A DNA stretch of 64,000 nucleotides from Delphinapterus leucas (taxonomy: Eukaryota; Chordata; Mammalia; Artiodactyla; Monodontidae), in assembly GCF_002288925.2 (NCBI RefSeq), contig NW_022098037.1:3218402-3282401 (forward strand), read 5' to 3'. Positions 34,440-44,043 of this stretch are shown here, piece by piece. Each line of letters starts with the position of its first letter. The first letter of the stretch is position 1. The notes under the pieces are model-generated. The model saw only the letters and a list, made by a program, of their open reading frames with translations, was not told the origin of the DNA and searched no databases. A program made the translations under genes and the position numbers.

Positions 34440-34612
34440 AGAAATCAAAATACTGAAAAGAATGATGAAAAAGTAAAAATAATACAGTTTCACCATCCAG
34501 AGATAACCATTATTGCTCTATCTCAGTACATATATATCCATATATTTATTATAATTGTTAAAATATGATCAAACTGTATATGTTGTTCTATAATCCAAAT
34601 GCATTCCATGTT
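34440..34612 (-). mobile_element. ancient L1M/HAL1-like fragment, antisense, left part
   Basis: 'caccatccagagataaccat' and 'gttctataatccaaatgcat' match an antisense old-L1 block. The fragment resumes after the SINE at 34852. Confidence 0.65.
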
Positions 34613-34630
34613 AATAAATATAGATCCAGG

Positions 34631-34833
34631 GCTTCCCTGCTGGTGCAGTGGTTTAGAGTCTGCCTGCCGATTCAGGGGACACGGGTTCATGCCCCGGTCC
34701 GGGAAGATTCCCACATGCCGCGGAGCGGCTAGGCCCGTGAGCCATGGCCGCTGAGCCTGCGCGTCCGGAGCCTGTGCTCCGCAACGGGAGAGGCCAAAAC
34801 AGTGAGAGGCCCACGTACCGCAGTAAATAAATA
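34631..34833 (+). mobile_element. young-type cetacean CHR SINE with perfect target-site duplication
   Basis: The head 'gcttccctgctggtgcagtg' leads to the B-box-like 'acacgggttcatgccc', the body 'ggcccgtgagccatggccg' and 'tgctccgcaacgggagagg', and a (TAAA)n tail. The 18-bp duplication AATAAATATAGATCCAGG is identical at 34613-34630 and 34834-34851. Together with the well-preserved body this marks it as one of the youngest insertions here. It splits an old antisense L1. Confidence 0.96.
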
Positions 34834-34851
34834 AATAAATATAGATCCAGG

Positions 34852-35420
34852 TGCTCATTTTTAATGACTCTATAGCATTCCATTCTGAGTTTATATCATA
34901 ATGTATTGAACCAATCTCCTTTTAATGGACATTCAACAGTTTCCGTTTTAACTAAAAAACAGCTAAAATTAACACCCTTTCATAAAGATCTTTACATACT
35001 TGCCTATCTGTTGCTATTGTATAAATTCTTAGGGGTGAAATTGATTGGGTATAATGGTGGACACATTTTAATAATCATACATGTCTCAGTTTATAGCTTC
35101 TACCAACAGGGTATGGGGCACCCATCCCTCATGCTCTTACCTTTTTAATCTTTGACAATCTGATAAGCAGGGGAAAATATTATCTCAGTGTAGTTCTTTT
35201 TATGTTTCCTTTTTTTCCTGATAATAAATTAATATTTATACATTATAGAGAATTGAGAAAAGTATATAAAATCATCAAAAATAAAACTCATTCAATAATG
35301 GTACATCCAAGAGGTAAACATTATCAACATTCTGCTATAGATCTTTACATTACATTATTTCTCAATGTTATAACTTTTTTAAATAAAATTGGGATTATAC
35401 TGTAAACCTGCTTTTGTTTT
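34852..35420 (-). mobile_element. ancient L1M/HAL1-like fragment, antisense, right part
   Basis: After the SINE, 'tttttaatgactctatagca', 'ttccattctgagtttatatc', 'ttaatggacattcaacagtt' and 'aattcttaggggtgaaattg' continue the antisense old-L1 order. A second overlapping block ('attgggattatactgtaaac') near 35380-35420 suggests a rearrangement or a second old copy. Confidence 0.6.
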
Positions 35421-35434
35421 CTTCCTTTTTCAGA

Positions 35435-35885
35435 GTAAACCTTTTAATTGAAAAAATTAGGTAAACAAAGATTAACAAATCATAATTGATTAATTTTTGC
35501 AAAGTAAACACATCTATGTAACCATCATCCAGGTCAAAACCAGAAACATTACCAGACCCTTCCCCCACCCGCTGGAAGTCTCCCTTGAACCCCCTATCAG
35601 TTAAACAATCCCCTCAAAAGTACCCACTGTTCTTACTTCTATTACCATAGATTAATTCTGTCTGGTTGTGTGAAATCATATATTGTGTTCTTTCATTTCT
35701 GTTTTTTCACCCGACAAATATATCCACATTGTTGCATGTAGCTAGTGGTAGTCTATTCATTTTAATTGTTATATTGCTATATTATTACATCATTATACCA
35801 CTATTTATCTCTTCTACTGGTGATGGACATTTGGGTTGCTTCCAATTTAGGTTATTATAAATAATATCAATACTACTGTGACATT
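35435..35885 (-). mobile_element. ancient L1M fragment, antisense
   Basis: 'catctatgtaaccatcatcc' and 'aggtcaaaaccagaaacatt', then 'accatagattaattctgtct', 'attgttgcatgtagctagtg' and 'ggtgatggacatttgggttg' match the reverse complement of an old L1 3' region. It is more diverged than the young L1 copies. Confidence 0.65.
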
Positions 35886-36900
35886 CCTTCCTAAAGTCCC
35901 CTCCATCTTCCTTTTCTGGACCACCTGATTTCCAAGGCCTACTGTACAAATACTATCCTGGGAATTCCATGTGTCCCTGTCCCCTGGGCTGAATTCTTAC
36001 CTGGATTCCACAGCTTTCTCATTCTTGATTTAATCTCTTATTTTTATGGATACATCTCCAGTAGCTTCCTGAAAAAGATGGATATGAAATATATTTTTTG
36101 AGAACTCACAGGTTGGAAATCATCTTCTCTTTGAATTATAATAGTGTTGCTCCACTTTTTCTAGCCTACTGTGTTGCTAGTGTGAAGTCCAACTTCATTC
36201 TCATTCCTGATCCTCTTAATGTCCAGTGTTGGGAAACTCTATGATAATGTGCCATCCTGTATATTTTATCCCATTCTCTGAAATGGGCATTCAGTTGGCT
36301 CTTTCAATGATTATACTCATGGTTTTCAATTCCTGGAAATTTTCATCATTATTTCCTTTATAATTTCTTTCCCTCCATTTCCCTCAGTTTCCCTCATTCT
36401 AGCACTACTGACAAAAAAAATTGAAACTACCAATTTGCACTTTGTGTTAATTCTTGGGAGACCTCTTGAACCTTGATTCATCTTTCTTTTTCTTCTTGGA
36501 AGATCTTCTTAACTTTATCTCCAACTTTTCTGTTGATTTTTTAAAATGTTGTGCTAATTTATTTTTAATGTCCAAGAGCTTTTAAAGTCCAAGATTTTCT
36601 ATTCTTTTAAGTAGGCTCTTGTTTTTATTTATTTAAGGAAATCATTTGCTGTTTTTATTTGTTTTTTTATTTTGCTATGTGTTTTATTTCCTTTACTTCC
36701 CCTTTTAATCTGCTTCTTTGTTTTGATCTCTTTATGTAATTAGAGAACTTCCTCAAAAATCTGCAGATTTTTGGCTATCTGGTCATATTTTAAAATGAAG
36801 CACTAAAAAGCTATATATTCATAGGCCAGTTTGATAGTTAGTAGATTTCACTGTAAAGTTACTGGGAATGGTACTGGGTGACCCTCTAATATCAAGGTCC
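35886..36900 (-). mobile_element. probable old LINE-like repeat, antisense, family unassigned
   Basis: 'ttggaagatcttcttaactt', 'tatctccaacttttctgttg' and 'taatgtccaagagctttt' resemble a common ancient mammalian repeat that I recall but cannot name with certainty. T-rich with no open frame. Low confidence. Confidence 0.35.
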
Positions 36901-37059
36901 ATAGGTTTTCATTCTTGGGAGATTCTGTTTCCCCAAAGAGGACTCCTTCATTATCTTTCCTGAAGTGTATAATCCTTATAACCAAGATTCTGAAGCAGAG
37001 CTTTGAAAGATGCTGTTCTTCTCACCATTGTGTGCATGTGTGTATATAACTCCAGGACT

Positions 37060-37295
37060 CACAGGAGTTATTCCACTTCCCTAGTGATACTGGGCAAGTC
37101 ATTAACCTTTCTGAACTTCAGTTTTCTTATCAATAAAATGAAATGACAATTCCTATTTCATAGGGTGTTATGAGAATTAAAGCAGATAATATACATATAA
37201 TATTGAACATATTGGCTGTATATATTCCAGTGAACGTTCTAGCAGTTATCATTCTAATTGTTAGTATTATTATTGTTATTATCATTATAATCAAC
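37060..37295 (+). mobile_element. MIR SINE 3' two-thirds, sense
   Basis: 'actgggcaagtcattaacct', 'ttctgaacttcagttttctt' and 'catagggtgttatgagaatt' are MIR core and 3' half. ATT/GTT-rich low-complexity sequence follows. Confidence 0.7.
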
Positions 37296-37503
37296 TGCAC
37301 AATAGCAAGAATCTTCTTGGATTTAATCTTACATCTCTTTGGAAAACAACTTGCTATAATGGTAGAAATGGGAAAGAGTAAGAATTAAAATCATATTGTT
37401 CAGGTTATATCACTATTTATCTTACAAAGGCTCATTCAAGTCAGCATAGACACATTTGATAAAATGAGTGGAACCACTACATCAGTTATTCATAAAACCA
37501 GTA

Positions 37504-37735
37504 GTTTGCAAACATTTTCTATAAATGGCCAGATAGTAAATATCTTAGGATTTATGGGATGAACTCTCTCTGTCACATTTTATGCCACAGTACCATAAAG
37601 GCAGCCATGGACAACTCATAAACAAATGGACATGGCTGTGTTCCTAATAAAACTTTATTTAAAAAATAGGTGGTGGCCCAATTTGGTTTGAAGGCTATAA
37701 CTTACAGACCCTGCTTAAGAAAAATATCTTTTGTT
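37504..37735 (+). mobile_element. MER20-like hAT-Charlie DNA transposon
   Basis: 'tttgcaaacattttctataa', 'atggccagatagtaaatatc', 'gcagccatggacaactcata', 'catggctgtgttcctaataa' and 'aactttatttaaaaaatagg' span essentially the whole ~220-bp non-autonomous element. The right terminus is degraded to 'cttacagaccctgctt'. Naming is from memory of the consensus. Confidence 0.75.
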
Positions 37736-37794
37736 GAAAATACTATAGCTGGGTTAATTAACACTATTTCTATAACTAACAAGCTCAAATTCTC

Positions 37795-38115
37795 AATGAT
37801 GTAACACAATCAATGTATATTTCTTATACAGAATCTGGTGGGCAGCCTTCCAATGGTGCTTTGGGGATTCTGTCTCCTTCTATCTTGTGGCAATCCCACC
37901 TTTAAGGGTTCCTTGGAGACCCTTGCTGGATCCTTTTCATCCAGCCAGTCCTTGAGTAAAAAGAGAGAATGAAGGGGATCATGTGGAACTTCTCATGGCC
38001 AGGCCACACTTGAACCCACATATTAGGGGCCAGAACTAACTACAAAAGAGGCTGAGAAATATAACTTCCTGTAAAAGAGCCCAGTAAAGAAATGAGGATT
38101 GATGAGCATCTAGCC
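37795..38115 (-). mobile_element. MaLR-type LTR-like remnant, reverse orientation
   Basis: 'tggtgggcagccttccaatg', 'cttctatcttgtggcaatcc', 'tcatggccaggccacacttg' and 'ctaactacaaaagaggctga' with 'gaaatataacttcctgt' match an old LTR-like repeat pattern in antisense. The subfamily is not assigned. Confidence 0.5.
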
Positions 38116-38127
38116 AATAGCTACCAA

Positions 38128-38183
38128 AAATACAAAAGAGAGAGAGAGAGTTACAAGTAAAAAAAAAAATTAAAAAAAAAAAA
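38128..38183. repeat. (GA)n and poly(A) low-complexity run
   Basis: A short GA run (about 38128-38140) is followed by two A tracts separated by TT (about 38158-38182). No 3' UTR-like sequence or target-site duplication identifies a retrocopy tail. Confidence 0.8.
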
Positions 38184-38224
38184 GCAATTCAGGTTTTGCA
38201 GAATATTTTCCCTCCAAAAAATCT

Positions 38225-38305
38225 GGATCATCCTTCAGGGTTAGCTACATAATTTGTTGGACAGAGTATACAATGAAAATGTGAGGCCCCTTGAACAAAA
38301 ACCCG
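38225..38305 (+). mobile_element. ancient interspersed repeat, left part (family unassigned)
   Basis: 'aatgaaaatgtgaggcccct' with 'tgaacaaaaa' matches the start of an old mammalian repeat I recall, whose continuation ('aaattattaagaatttcaag') lies at 38630. Confidence 0.45.
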
Positions 38306-38629
38306 GTAAAAAGCTTTTGTCTTCCTTCTGTCACTTCTGTAGAGCTGTCACAGTATCTTCTTAATTTGTATTTAACCTCTCATTCTCTTGGTCATGGGCA
38401 TACTCACAAGGCAAGGGTGCTCATAGGCACCCAGGGCCCACCCATAATTAGCACATGGGACCTCTCTGGACCCTGACTCTCCCTGTATATGCACTGAAGC
38501 CCCCCAGTGCCACCCCCAAGGTAGAGGGTCAGCAGCCAGGACCCAGTTTGGGGCAGATGAGCCTGTTGTAAGCCAAGACTCCAAGACCCAGCTCCTGCTC
38601 TGTTGTCATCAAGCTTCACTTACAAAACA
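38306..38629. other. unassigned segment splitting an ancient repeat
   Basis: About 325 bp of GC-richer sequence lies between the two repeat halves. It yields 61-71 codon frames on both strands without recognisable features. It could be an insertion or an internal part of the same repeat unknown to me. Confidence 0.4.
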
Positions 38630-38770
38630 CAAATTCAAAGATAAAATTATTAAGAATTTCAAGATGGCAACCACAGAGCATTAAATGCCAAGAGTGGGGG
38701 CCCCATCTAAGGGTGGGGTTGTATACAACTGCACTGGCCACATCTCATGAGGCCAGCCCTACTGTCCTTT
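38630..38770 (+). mobile_element. ancient interspersed repeat, right part
   Basis: 'ttattaagaatttcaagatg', 'ccacagagcattaaatgcca', 'gggggccccatctaaggg' and 'atgaggccagccctactg' complete the pattern begun at 38225. Confidence 0.5.
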
Positions 38771-38991
38771 CAGCTTGATCACTTGCTGAAGGGGAAAGGC
38801 CTAGAAGTCCCCACTTCAAGAAGTTTACTAAGAAGTCAAACTCAGAGCCTCTACCTGCTCCTGCCCAGCTTTTTCCAGCCTTGTTCTCCAGAAAAAACAT
38901 TACATCAAGCTGCTGTAGAAACTTGACCAAGATTGAATTGGCCTTTAACAAGACAACCCTTAGCTCTGGATTGTCTAAATTATTGTATGGA

Positions 38992-39190
38992 GGGACTTCC
39001 TTGGCGGTCCAGTGGTTAAGACTTCGCCTTCCAATGCAGGGGGTGCGGGTTCGATCCTTGCTCGGGGAGCTAAGATCTCACATGCCTCGTGGCCAAAAAA
39101 CCAAAAACACATAAAAACGAAAGTAATATTGTAACAAATTCAATAAGGACTTTAAAAATGGTCCTTATCAAACAAATCTTTGAAAAAAAA
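38992..39190 (+). mobile_element. CHR-1-like cetacean SINE, short form, sense
   Basis: 'gggacttccttggcggtcca' head, B-box-like 'gggttcgatccttgct', then 'ctcacatgcctcgtggcc' and the tail 'acaaattcaataaggacttt'. Flanks TAAATTATTGTATGG (38976-38990) and TAAATTATTGCATGG (39191-39205) form a 15-bp target-site duplication with one mismatch. Confidence 0.95.
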
Positions 39191-39374
39191 TAAATTATTG
39201 CATGGTAAGGAAATGCTAATGGACTCAGCACTCCAACATTAAATCATTCTACTATTTTTCATATATAACACTTATTCCTATTTTAAAAGTCATGCAGGTG
39301 AACTTCAGGAAGTTAACGACCCATTCATTATTTATTCCGTGCTAATAACACTGTGAAAGACTCCATAGAGTCAG

Positions 39375-39600
39375 GGTGGAGAGTTCTGACTGACTGATAT
39401 CCAATCCTATTTCCTGGATTAGCTTTATGGCCTTATGCAAGATGCTGCATTTCTACGAGCCCCCGTTTCATCATCTGTAATACTGGTTGGATAATATCCA
39501 CCTTACAGTACTGTAGTGAGGATGACAAGGAGATAACGTGTACAGATCCTGGCACATAGTAAGCATTCAAAACATGGAAACCATTATTGCTATGAATTGG
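39375..39600 (+). mobile_element. MIR SINE, sense
   Basis: 'tcctggattagctttatggc', 'gcccccgtttcatcatctgt', 'gtagtgaggatgacaaggag' and 'tcctggcacatagtaagcat' follow MIR order. Confidence 0.75.
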
Positions 39601-39994
39601 TGATAATGCCAGTCATTATTCGGAGGTGGGGGGAAAAAGTCTTCCAACACAACCCCTAAACTGCAAGATTATGAGTTTAGAGGGAGAATGAGTTCTAAAC
39701 AAAAACTGCAAAGCCAGGCAGTAAATACATAAAGCCACAATAACAGGACATAACATGTGTGTTATAAGAGTATTAATGGTGCTGTAGGGGTTCTCATTTA
39801 GATTGGAGACACTTGTCAGAGTCTTTCCAGGCTATTCTTGAGTCTGCTGGCTCTAAAGGTAAACACTTTTACATAATTTTCGGGGGGGGGCGGGGACACA
39901 ATTTAAATGCAATGCCATTTGGTGGCTTAGGAATTTACAATGGGTCAATTATTTATGTGCGTGAAAGTAAACAATGTGATGCATGTACCCACAG

Positions 39995-40039
39995 TAAATA
40001 ATAAAATCAGGAAATGTAAATAATAAAAATCAGGAAATG
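39995..40039. repeat. 22/23-bp tandem duplication
   Basis: TAAATAATAAAATCAGGAAATG-type units lie end to end at 39995-40016 and 40017-40039, differing by one extra A. Confidence 0.9.
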
Positions 40040-40802
40040 TAAGTGGTTTCTGGATATTGCCTTTAGTGCTGCAATTGAGCCAGCATTCATTATACGCTAT
40101 AAGCTCAATGGGGAAGAGGAAGCATCCTCATAAAATAAACATTTGTCTGAAAATTTTCCAGTTGAAGGAGAGGCTGGCTCTTAGCTCAGCTACCTCCACT
40201 GCACATGATGACTGGACATTAGTGAATCACACAGCCTGGGTCAGCCTAAAATTGTCTTATAATGAAACTGAGATATAATGGGAAGTTGTGCTATTTTTGT
40301 ATTTCCAAAGAAGGAGGCCTCTCATACAGCTGTGCTCCGGTGTTGAAAAGTGACCCTCAAAACAAACAAGAAAATGATATAGGACAATCTAAGCTCTAAG
40401 ATTAAAGGAGGTAACAAGACAATCTTGTTTATGCTTCATAAAAGGATGTTCTCACAATAGAAATACCTCTATGGTTACTGGTAATAAGAAAAGATCAAAT
40501 TAATCAGCTTTCCCTGAACTCTGGTGATCCTACACATAATTTTAAGTATGGGAGCCCTACTTACCTCATCAGGTTGATTTTATTTTTGACTTCAAAAATA
40601 TCTAACTATTCTTAGAGAGTCCGTGTATAGAGATACAGAAGTCTGCTCAGTTCTATAATGTCCTAGCAGAGTACTGGAATTGCATTTAAATGTGGACAAT
40701 TAGAATGAAAAAAACTTGCAAATCTCTTAGTGAATCACAAGGTCTGTTATATGTTTGAGGATACTGTTATATAAGATATTTGTATCTGACCATGCAGTAT
40801 AT

Positions 40803-40827
40803 ATGGTCTATAATATATATAGACCAT
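40803..40827. repeat. inverted repeat, 10-bp arms, 5-nt loop
   Basis: ATGGTCTATA (40803-40812) and TATAGACCAT (40818-40827) form a perfect stem. The word GACCATGCAGT also occurs twice directly, at 40788-40798 and about 40822-40832. Confidence 0.85.
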
Positions 40828-40951
40828 GCAGTCTATAGTCCCTAGAAACATGTCTAAACCTGCTAGTTTCTCAGCAAGAATAGAGGCCATTATATTTTAA
40901 ATGTGTATGCCAACATTGTATTTGTAAATGTCAGAAATTCACTTCTATGAC

Positions 40952-41403
40952 TGTATTAGTTCCTTATGGCTGTTATAACAAATTATCACAAACTTACTGG
41001 CTTCAAACAACACAAATGTATTAACCTACAGTTCTGGAGGACAGAAGTCTAAAAATAGGTCCACAGGCCTACATTCCTTCTGGAGGCTCTCAGGGAGAAT
41101 GTCTTTCCTTGCTTTTTCCAGCTTCTGGAGGCCACCTGCATTCTTTGGCTCATGGTCCCTTTCCTGCATCTTAAAAGCCAGCACTGTAGCATCTTCTCTC
41201 TTCTCTGACCTCTAGCCTCCCTCTTATAAGGACCCTTGTGATTACATCAGGCTTACCAGCATAATCCAGGATAATCTCTCTTTCATAAGATCTTTCATTT
41301 AATTACACCTGCAAATTTTCTTTCACTTTGTAAGGTGACAGATTCACTGGTTCTGGGGATTAGGAGGGAGACATCTTTGGGGGTCCATTATTCATCCTAC
41401 CAC
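40952..41403 (-). mobile_element. MLT1-type LTR, reverse orientation, nearly complete
   Basis: 'tgtattagttccttatggct' opens it, followed by 'acaaattatcacaaacttac', 'ctggaggctctcagggagaa', 'ggacccttgtgattacatca' and 'ataatccaggataatctctc'. It ends at 'ggtccattattcatcctacc'. This is the full antisense order of an MLT1A/B-like LTR. No internal region adjoins it. Confidence 0.9.
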
Positions 41404-41929
41404 CATGTCTGTCATCACTGCAACTCTTTTTTCCACTTCATGTGCAAATGCTCATATGATTTTATATATCAGCATATAAACAAGTTCAAGTTTCTTCCAT
41501 GGCTTAAATAAATAAATAGACCCTCTCTTGATGCAAAATCTCCCTCTACCTCCCTCTTCCCATTCATAGTCAAGTAACTGGGCACACTAACTACACTATC
41601 TCCAAGACATGTTTCTTTTTTCCAGTCTTAAAACCTTAACCTGCTGCTGCCTAACACCCGCCCCCACCACTCCATCATCATTTGGCAAAAGTCAAAAATG
41701 ACATTTCCATTGTCAAAATCCTATCCTTATTTAACTTCTCAGTAGCATTCCATACTATTGATGCATCTTTTATTCTTCAAGCTCCCTCTTCCCTTGGATC
41801 TTGTGATGGACATTTGTTGCTTTGTCACCCAGAACTTTATTTTGGTATGGGCCCTTGGTTTTCCTCTAGGGAACACTTCTCTCTCCCTCACTTTCAGTGG
41901 TGTTACATTTATCCCCAGTAACTGGACTG
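41404..41929. other. unassigned stretch
   Basis: No gene recognised. It includes one copy (41511-41545) of a 35-bp word that recurs at 42724-42758. Confidence 0.4.
41511..41545. repeat. 35-bp direct repeat, copy 1
   Basis: The core ATAAATAGACCCTCTCTTGA and the following 15 bases match 42724-42758 with one internal difference (A versus C) plus one at the first base. Confidence 0.85.
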
Positions 41930-42260
41930 GGTATGTGACTTAGGCCTAACCAATCAGTGCGTCATCTGTCCTTGGCCACAGTGATTGGTTCAGGAACAGG
42001 CAAATGGCCCAATCCAAGTCAGTAAGGTGCTATCCCAGGACTTTTATTGGGACAACTGAGAGAGACTTTTTCCAACAGGACTATAGAAGTTGGCAGCCAG
42101 TTTGACACTGACCAGAGTCTGTGAATGAAGCCAATATGGAGCAGAAACGTAGAAAAGAGAGAAGAAAAACCATGTTGTGTTTATTTCATCTCTTGATTTA
42201 ATCTAGGCTGAATTCTACCTCTGGGCACTTTGATTATGTGATCTAGTATATTCCTTTCAT
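41930..42260 (+). mobile_element. ancient LTR-like interspersed repeat, family unassigned
   Basis: 'gcctaaccaatcagtgcgtc', 'cacagtgattggttcaggaa', 'caggacttttattgggacaa' and 'gtctgtgaatgaagccaata' resemble the middle of the repeat whose 3' half appears at 27500-27925. Confidence 0.4.
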
Positions 42261-42697
42261 CTGCTTAAACCAACTTGAACATCTTTTTGACCACTTTCAA
42301 CAGAAAGAGCTTCACTTGACATGGTCGCCACCATGGCATCCTTGCCTCTCTGTTCTCTCCTCCTCAAGACTTTTTGGTCCTCCCTTTTTTCTGCTCTCCC
42401 TTAAACACTGAGGTCTCTGGTTCTGACCTTGTCCCTCACATTTTCGCCCCTACATTCTCTTCCAAATCAATGTTCACATTGTCAGTTACCACCTGGATGC
42501 TCATGATGCCCGCATGTATATCTACAACCAAGACCCCTCCTGAATTCCACTTCCATTTAACCAATGATGCCTCCTAGATATTCCACAGGCAACTTACATT
42601 TAATGTATCCAAAGCAAACACATCCTCTTCCTCCCTACCACCACCCTTACCCAATCAATTCCCTCTTCTGTATTCTCTATCTTAGTAACCACCTCTT

Positions 42698-42785
42698 AAG
42701 GGCTGAAATGTGTCCTCCCAAAAGATAAATAGACCCTCTCTTGATGCCAAATCTCCCTGACCCCCAGTACCCCAGAATACACAAT
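42698..42785 (+). mobile_element. MLT1-like LTR 5' fragment, sense
   Basis: 'agggctgaaatgtgtcctcc' and 'gacccccagtaccccagaat' match the first part of an MLT1 LTR. Between them lies the second copy of the 35-bp direct repeat (42724-42758). Confidence 0.5.
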
Positions 42786-42799
42786 TCCATTATCCTCTG

Positions 42800-43335
42800 C
42801 TAGGAATCATACAATGATTGCTTATTGTCTTCAGGATAAAATATAAGCTTCTCAAAATAAACACAAGATCCCGCATTATCTCACCTCCAGCAGTCTAGCC
42901 TTCCCTCCTGCCACTTTTCACCTTGAACTCCACAACTCCCGATCACCACATCTTGTAGCTCCATAATATTCCTTTCTTTCTCATGGCTCTGTGTTTTGTG
43001 CTCACTGCTGTCTCTGTAGGACTGTCCCTCCAGCTGATATACCAAACTGTTACTCCATCCTCAAATCTCAACTTAGTGACTATCTCCTTGGAGATGCTTC
43101 CTCATATTCTCTCAGAAGCCTTAAATATTTTTTCTTCAGTCCCATCATTTTTGGTGCTTCCTCCATCATAGCACTTATAGTACTGCCCTGGAGATGTTGG
43201 TTTGCATGTCTGGGTTTTCTCAGGAATGTGAGCTCTCTGAGGGGAGCAACTCTGTCATCAATTTTGTACACTTTACATCTATCACAAAGATAAGGCCAAG
43301 CAGGGGTTCAGTAAATATCTGTTGATGCCACACAT
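42800..43335 (+). mobile_element. L2 LINE 3' portion, sense
   Basis: 'cttcaggataaaatataagc', 'atctcacctccagcagtcta', 'cttagtgactatctccttgg', 'tcatagcacttatagtactg', 'aatgtgagctctctgagggg' and 'ggttcagtaaatatctgttg' give a clear sense L2. Open frames of up to 100 codons within it are incidental. Confidence 0.75.
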
Positions 43336-43479
43336 GAATTAATTAAAAATTAATTAAGTAAATTAACTAAACTAGAATTGTAAGAAATTGCTGCAAACAA
43401 TTCAATGTATCAGAATTTGGCTTTCATTATATTGAAGAGAAGGGATGGGAATGATCATTTATTGTGTTAATGCTTATCA

Positions 43480-43725
43480 TTCACATTCATTCCTTCATTT
43501 ACCAAACATTATTGCATACATAGGATGTCAGACCCTGTGTCCACCACTGAAGACATGAAGACAAATATGACAGACCACTGCCCACAAGGAGCTCACAATC
43601 ACAGCTACAAACAAATGAGTGTTATCCAGGGCTATAAATACATAAACAAGAGCCAGTAGAGGATCCTTTTGAGGCAATGGTTATGGAGCAGGGCCTTGGT
43701 GGAGTGCAGTAGTGGAAAAAGGGTA
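43480..43725 (-). mobile_element. L2 LINE 3' end, antisense
   Basis: 'cattcattccttcatttacc', 'gaagacatgaagacaaatat', 'ccactgcccacaaggagctc' and 'acaaatgagtgttatccagg' fit antisense L2. Confidence 0.6.
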
Positions 43726-43729
43726 GGGA

Positions 43730-43830
43730 AGAGTAATTTAATCCTCACATCACCTTACTGCAGATATTATCTACAATTTACAGGTAGAAAAAACCCACCC
43801 GAAGTAATTAAATAGGAATTCTGATCTTTC
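43730..43830 (-). mobile_element. MIR fragment, antisense
   Basis: 'taatcctcacatcaccttac' and 'ctacaatttacaggtagaaa' fit the antisense MIR core. Confidence 0.5.
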
Positions 43831-43861
43831 CTCTCTTCAAAGAAAATGAAAAGGATTTAAT

Positions 43862-43874
43862 TTGTAACCTAGAG
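43862..43874. repeat. L1 target-site duplication, left copy
   Basis: TTGTAACCTAGAG is repeated exactly at 49549-49561, directly after the L1 poly(A). It fixes the left edge of the L1 insertion at 43875. Confidence 0.95.
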
Positions 43875-44043
43875 ACTGAACTGCCCCGGAGCCTGAGGGG
43901 AGGGCGGACTTTCTGAGGCTGCTGACTCTGGAGGGGCCCCAGAAGGAGAAGCTGCCACAGACCTGGGGACCGCAGGCCAGAAGCAAGAACTACAATCCTG
44001 CAGCCTGTGAAACAAAAGCCACATTCACAGAAAGATACACAAG

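Larger units (their letters stand above)
39601..40950. other. unassigned stretch with small duplications
   Basis: No gene or family recognised. It contains a G-rich run (39882-39895), a tandem duplication at 39995-40039 and an inverted/direct repeat cluster at 40788-40833. Confidence 0.4.
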
